Below are positions 57,299-64,000 of a stretch of DNA of 64,000 nt, piece by piece. The notes under the pieces are model-generated. The model saw nothing but the letters and a program-made list of their open reading frames with translations. It was not told where the DNA came from and ran no database searches. Position 1 is the first letter of the stretch. Each line of letters opens with the position of its first letter. The position numbers and the translations under genes were made by a program. Source of the DNA: Trematomus loennbergii (Eukaryota; Chordata; Actinopteri; Perciformes; Nototheniidae); the NCBI GenBank assembly GCA_012861695.1, contig JAAOOA010000159.1, forward strand, positions 292,001 to 356,000, given 5' to 3'.

Positions 57299-57397
57299 GA
57301 GAAACCTCTAACGTGTGTGTGTGTTTGTTTAAGTTGCTCTTCATGGAGAACAGTCTCACTTCCCACTGTCTGTAATCTGATCTGCTCGCTGCTACAG

Positions 57398-58961
<1,564 letters not shown>

Positions 58962-58974
58962 GTGAGAGAAGAGC

Positions 58975-59512
58975 AGTATGCACAGTACTCACAGCAGTAT
59001 ACACAGTACTCACAGCAGTATACCCACAGCAGTATACAAAGTACTCACAGCAGTATACACAGTACTCACAGCAGTATACACAGTACTCACAGCAGTATAC
59101 ACAGTACTCACAGCAGTATACACAGTACTCACAGCAGTATACCCACAGCAGTATACAAAGTACTCACAGCAGTATACACAGTACTCACAGCAGTATACAC
59201 AGTACTCACAGCAGTATACCCACAGCAGTATACAAAGTACTCACAGCAGTATACACAGTACTCACAGTATACACAGTACTCACAGCAGTATACACAGTAC
59301 TCACAGCAGTATACACAGTACTCACAGCAGTATACCCACAGCAGTATACAAAGTACTCACAGCAGTATACACAGTACTCACAGTATACACAGTACTCACA
59401 GCAGTATACACAGTACTCACAGCAGTATACACAGTACCCACAGCAGTATACAAAGTACTAACAGCAGTATACACAGTACTCACAGTATACACAGTACCCA
59501 CAGCAGTATACA
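58975..59512 (+). repeat. 18-bp minisatellite, copy B (expanded)
   Basis: About 30 units, twice the length of copy A. A larger block (ending in cagcagtatacccacagcag) recurs several times, so whole blocks were duplicated. It starts about 14 bp after the splice donor at 58961. Confidence 0.95.
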
Positions 59513-59561
59513 CCAGTGACGTGCGGTGAGTTTCATGGCTGGAGAGGCACTGACTCTTTCA

Positions 59562-60479
59562 TGCCCCTTTCACACCGGCGCTTTTCCAGCTCCTGCTCGG
59601 AGCTAGAGCCTGAAAGCGCCGGTTTTTCCTGTTCACACCACAGCGGCGCCGCCTCTTAGCTCCGGAATGCGGTTCACTTCCAGCTCCAAAAAGTTGTCGG
59701 TCCAGAGGCAAGAGCTTTGGAGCTATGACGCGGCGTCGCTTACGTCGAGGCGTGCAGGAAACCTTACTTTGACCATCCGTTCGCTGTTATTGATCATTGT
59801 GGAGAGCAGGCAGACGTTTTGTTTGTTATTATAGCAGCTATCGGATGGAATTAATACATGGGCTGCACAGGTTGTCATGTCCGACTATCACAAGTAGAAT
59901 CATAATGAAAAATACGCCGGTAAAAAGTGCCTGTAGAAAACAGCTTAGCAAGTAGTCAGTTTAGCTTCGGTTGCTATGCTAACATCACCCATGTTATACC
60001 AGAGAAACTTTCATAACAGCGTTGTGATGCCAAACAGCGTCAATTCAGACTGACACACATTCACTTAAGGGGAACTGGGGATATGTATCAGCTGCTTGTG
60101 TGACAGTCAGACAGTGAATACTTTAGAGCCGTGTGAGCTAACCCGGAGCTAACGGGAGAATACACTCGTGGAAGAGCAGCCAGCACTGCAGCGGTCGGTA
60201 AATGCCGCTGAAACACATTAATAAACAATGAACCACGGCACTCTGGAGAAAAGTATAAGGTTGGAGAAGTCGTTATTTAATTTAATCTGGCTTCGTATGA
60301 TTAAAAGCAACACGATCGTCGACCCAACGCAGTCCCGGCCCGTTGTTGTTGTGGGAGAAAATCTCTCGGCAGCTCTGGGCGGTGTGAACAGAGCGGGAGC
60401 TGAAAAGGGAAACCGGAGCTGAACCAGAAAAGCTCTCGCTAGGAGCTAGAAAGGGAAAAGCGCTGGTGTGAAAGCCGCA
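59562..60479. mobile_element. PIF/Harbinger-like element, TCA duplication, absent from copy A
   Basis: The ends TGCCCCTTTCACACC and, inverted, TGCGGCTTTCACACC have TCA duplications (59559-59561 and 60480-60482). Copy A reads ctctttcagagata without it. The interior matches 51256-52411. Confidence 0.9.
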
Positions 60480-60580
60480 TCAGAGAGTCAGATTTACAAA
60501 TATTATATTTTTACCTTAATCGAAATATTCAGTTATTTTCAAAAGCTTTTTTATTTAGTGGGAATGCTGATACAGCATTC

Positions 60581-61840
60581 CCACTATATGTTATGCTACA
60601 GACAAATTCTTATTATTATTCCGCCGACTTATTTTGTCCGTCTTCTCCTCCCACATTCCACATCGCAGAAACTCCGTTCAAACATCAAAACGTTCAGCTC
60701 GGTCGGGAATCGCAGGCTATTACTTTTATCATTCATAACTTTCATAATTCCAGAGATACATCCCATAATACATCACATTTTGAACATAGAAGTCAATGGA
60801 GATATTCTTCAGACTTCAACAAATCTTCATGCGACTTCAACTGCTAACTGTTCCTTCATACTTTCACTCAGAAACCTCATTCCAACTTTAAAATGTTACA
60901 CAACTTTCTGACATTATTCGTGTAACACAACTTTTAAATCTGATTCGAATTCTTGAAATTTGCCTTCATATTTTTTAAACTGCCATAATTCCCAAACCCT
61001 ACATTCTGAGACATCATTTTTCATGACAAACGTAGAAAACATCTCGTAGGTTGAAAAATGACAAATAATTAAGCAAAAATAATTAAACAAAATGCCTCTT
61101 GAGGGCATGAAGTGACAAAAACGTTCAACATGTCTCCATTAAAGCCCATTGTAATTTCAGGCAGATCTTTCCTCACAGCAGCAGCCGCACACCTTTCTTA
61201 AACTGCCAAAAAGGCCACATTATTAACCCGAAAGTACACAAAAATTACACTTTCAGATACTCAACTTCCTTGACATGCTTCACGTGAAGACATCTACGAG
61301 AAAGTTTTGAGATTTCTTCAAATGCCGTTGCCATGGCGACAGACCACACGCCATGAAGCACGATGTCGCTGTAAGTCCAATGGAAGCGGTCCGATCGTCC
61401 CCCAAACTTCGCTTGTATATCACTGGTACAGCCCTCAACAGCTCTACGTCAATTATGGGGTTTCTTCAAATGCCGTTGCCATGGCAACACAATGCTCGCC
61501 ATGAAACACGGTTTTCTCATAACTTCAGTGAAAATGTTCCAAACGGCCCAAAACTTCACAGGTTTGGTAACGATGCAGCCATCAACGCATCTAAGCGTAT
61601 TATGGGGTGTCATCAAATGTCGTTGCCATGGCGACAGATCATTCACCATCAAGTTAGTTCAAAAGTTTGCAGTTCAAATATTCTGCTGCTTTTCCAAGTC
61701 TTTTTACTTTCTTTTCTTCACATTCAAGCCCCCAGTGTTCATGTATCATTTCAATCGAAATTCTTCACTTTCTTCTTACACATAACATTTCAGCATAGCA
61801 GTTTAGCGTCAGCTTTTCAGCATAAAGCATTCCCACTAGC
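60581..61840 (+). repeat. gcattcccact-bounded repeat, copy B (short form)
   Basis: Counterpart of 5720-8010 without the two 436-bp units. It holds three X-box-like palindromes (about 61327, 61474 and 61621). About 100 bp at 60483-60585 (including agtgggaatgctg) is absent from copy A. Confidence 0.8.
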
Positions 61841-62469
61841 AATTTCTTCAGGAATTGCATTCTCTAGTTATTGGATTGTTCTCTCTTAGTAAGATCCCAT
61901 TTTCAATACAATTGTGGTCTTACCTTGACTTGAAGATGAAGTCCATGCTATCCTTCTGGACAACAATCTCTATTACTTTTTGTAAAAGTCCTCCTTATCT
62001 TCCTGTAGTTTCAAAAGTCTAGTTTGTTGTTTGCGTCTACTGTCTCTGTGTAGAATAACAGTAGCAACAAGAACCTGTGGGCTCACGTGCGCCCCCTTCA
62101 GTGCGGCAGAGGTCATGGCTGCCTCCCCATTGCCGTTGTATGAGACCAGCGAGCCTAAATATCATATATACGTGAAATAAGTGATTTAGAGACTATGGAT
62201 GGCGAGGACACATGTAATAAAGGGATCGACAAACATTACATTGGTGACCTACAGTGAGATGGTAACAGGCAGTGTGCGAAATACGGGGGGGTCCGGGGGA
62301 GCTCGATATTCAAATGTTCACTTTAACGCCCTCACCTGTCTGCAGCTCCTCCCTTTGTTTCATGACCAGCTGAACAGGTTCATGTTTAACCCTTTATGGA
62401 ACCTTCCCTGGTGGTAGTTGATCTATTATGTCAATAATGAGTTTAGTATCTAAAGTATCTAAATCTCTA

Positions 62470-63670
62470 AGGTACACCAAACTCAAAATGCACAATAAAG
62501 GTTAACTCTAAGAACCTTGGCCAGAACTGACAATTTAGAGATGGGCCTATAATTATTTAATAAAGTGGCCTCCCTTCCTTTTAGTAGAGGAAGGACCAGG
62601 GTTCGAGTTATGTGGGAGCCAATGGGAGCTGAGCTCCCATAAGGAGGGGTCTGAGCTCCCACGGGCGCAGTGAAATCATACATCTGTGGGGGTCGCTAAT
62701 ACATTACCAACAACCATTATTTTAATCACAAATAATGCATGTGTCAATGTAATGAGTATTATTGAAAAGAAAAACATGTTTTCCAAAAGAACAACGCATC
62801 TCTTGAATAACAATATGCCTGCACTGCACCTCCAAGGTGCGCAATACTTTATTGCACAATCTATGCCTGTGAGCCGAGATGTGTGTGTGCGTTGTTGAAC
62901 CTTTTCATACAGGGCCGTGGTAAGTAGGGGTGCTGAGGGTGCTGCAGCACCCCCTGCTGGAGGACAGGGAATCTGCACGTCCACAAGATTAAATGGAATA
63001 TAATACAAATATAATACAAAAAAAACTAATTTGCGGCCTTGATGTTCACATTCATAATTAAGTAAAGGTAACACCCTTTTCACCCCGGTTACATTTTCCA
63101 TGTGCCCTGAGAGGCTCAGTGAGGTAAAGGACTCTGAGTGTTTAGATAGTTCACTTTAGTCTAAGTTATCTTAGTAGGTCTCAAACGGTTTGATCACAAT
63201 TTATGTAAACAAATATTTCCAAGGCACACCTTTATAATTATTAGGATAAATAAAAACAGGTTTGAAATCATTCCAGTGTCATTTCATTTCATTTCAAACC
63301 TTTATTTAACCAGATTGGTCCCATTGAGATCATAGATCTCTTTTTCAAGGGAGACCTGCAGCATATAGGTTCCACATGAAACATAAAACAATAAAGGACA
63401 TCATACATTATATTTACAGGATACATTTACATAGTTGTAGACATTTACAAGTTCCCATAGTATCAACGAGCATTTCATTTAGCCTAGCTTTAAAAACATG
63501 CAGAGGAATGAGATTGCTCAGTTTCAATTCTTGCTGAAGATTGTTCCAAGCAAGTGGAGCTGCGCACATAAAAGCTGTCTTACCTAAGACAGTCCTTGCT
63601 CTTGGCACATGTATACTATAGGACAGTAAACCAACAATATCCTTTAAAACTGGAGAGATTAAAAAATATG
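62470..63670 (-). mobile_element. LINE RT fragment and truncated hAT element, copy B
   Basis: The LINE piece (LLNNYRPISKLSVLAKVL, minus strand, about 62588-62500) abuts ggaaggac (62589-62596) and the hAT left end CAGGGTTCGAGTTAT (from 62597). The hAT body matches 8767-9838 and then stops at the duplication breakpoint, so its right end is missing here. Confidence 0.85.
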
Positions 63671-64000
63671 CTCACACGGGACCGTTTGCGTTTATGCACA
63701 GTATGCATATTCAAAAAGTCTTCTGTTCACATGCATTTGTTTCATTTAACGTGTCTGTTCAGACGAGGCTGCTGGAAACTCTGTAGTACATATGCCGGGA
63801 CTGTAAGTGGCGCTGTAACTTCCGCCAAAATACACCAAAAGTAGCGAAGAAGAGCAGCCCGAGCAGCCCCGCAGCAATGTTGCCATGGCTACCCTTCTGT
63901 TCATGCCCCGCGGTGTATTTAGCAACATGTAGTTCATGTAATTCTCCATGTCCACTTGTTGCTGATGGTTGTGGTAGAGGAGCTGTAGATTTTTGCACTA
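63671..64000. other. Unique sequence past the duplication breakpoint
   Basis: Sequence from gctcacacgggaccgtttgcg onward does not match copy A. It shares gtgttgtggtttgtgg-like and ttccgccaaaatacac-type features loosely with the Harbinger-like interior at 47425-47560 (minus frames with WRKLQ and YRVSSSLV), suggesting another member of that family running off the window. Confidence 0.3.

Overview
The window looks like teleost fish nuclear DNA. It has no operons or prokaryotic gene density. It has long GT, AT and TATC microsatellites, a tRNA-derived SINE, several LINE and DNA-transposon families with readable target-site duplications, and host exons bounded by GT-AG splice sites. Most of the 64 kb is repetitive; host coding sequence is sparse and mostly broken. 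All identifications come from reading the sequence, with no database search.

Layout: (1) 1-9.84 kb and 53.55-63.67 kb are two direct copies of one segmental duplication. Each carries two exons of a tyrosine-rich/basic protein that may be a type V/XI collagen variable region. The copies differ by insertions that give empty/filled site pairs: a 1.18-kb TIR element and a 0.61-kb long-TIR element in copy A; a hAT element with a BED-finger exon, a solo LTR and a Harbinger-like element in copy B. (2) 8.6-12.7 kb holds a broken LINE, a nested hAT element and the last three recognisable exons of a NUDT17-like Nudix gene (minus strand, frameshifted), followed by a 3.66-kb array of a 57-bp repeat (12.74-16.40 kb). 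(3) 17.4-19.4 kb is a PYD-CARD (ASC-like inflammasome adaptor) gene on the minus strand, also broken. (4) 20.7-22.85 kb holds the two end exons of a zinc-finger/coiled-coil gene separated by hAT-like sequence with a 33-bp array. (5) 22.9-26.9 kb is flanked by 0.5-kb inverted repeats that look like promoters and encloses two small, convergent, phase-consistent spliced reading frames (39 and 53 codons), neither recognised. (6) 27.0-33.2 kb is a giant foldback with about 1.4-kb arms, each arm broken by a different insertion. (7) 35.2-37.2 kb resembles a DIRS-type retroelement, followed by a repeat cluster rich in T-box-like half sites. (8) 39.1-50.15 kb is an inverted duplication of a virus-like (Maverick/Polinton-type) element with integrase fragments and two unrecognised ORFs, the left arm split by an L2/CR1-type LINE with a 29-bp target duplication. 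(9) 50.15-52.7 kb is a hAT element containing a TTAA element that contains a Harbinger-like element.

The host genes show no obvious shared pathway. The most interesting regions are the convergent gene pair between promoter-like inverted repeats, the virus-like inverted duplication, the foldback, and a trimeric higher-order repeat carrying RFX X-box palindromes. Several reading frames are broken by single-base changes in homopolymers, so some apparent pseudogenes may reflect assembly errors.
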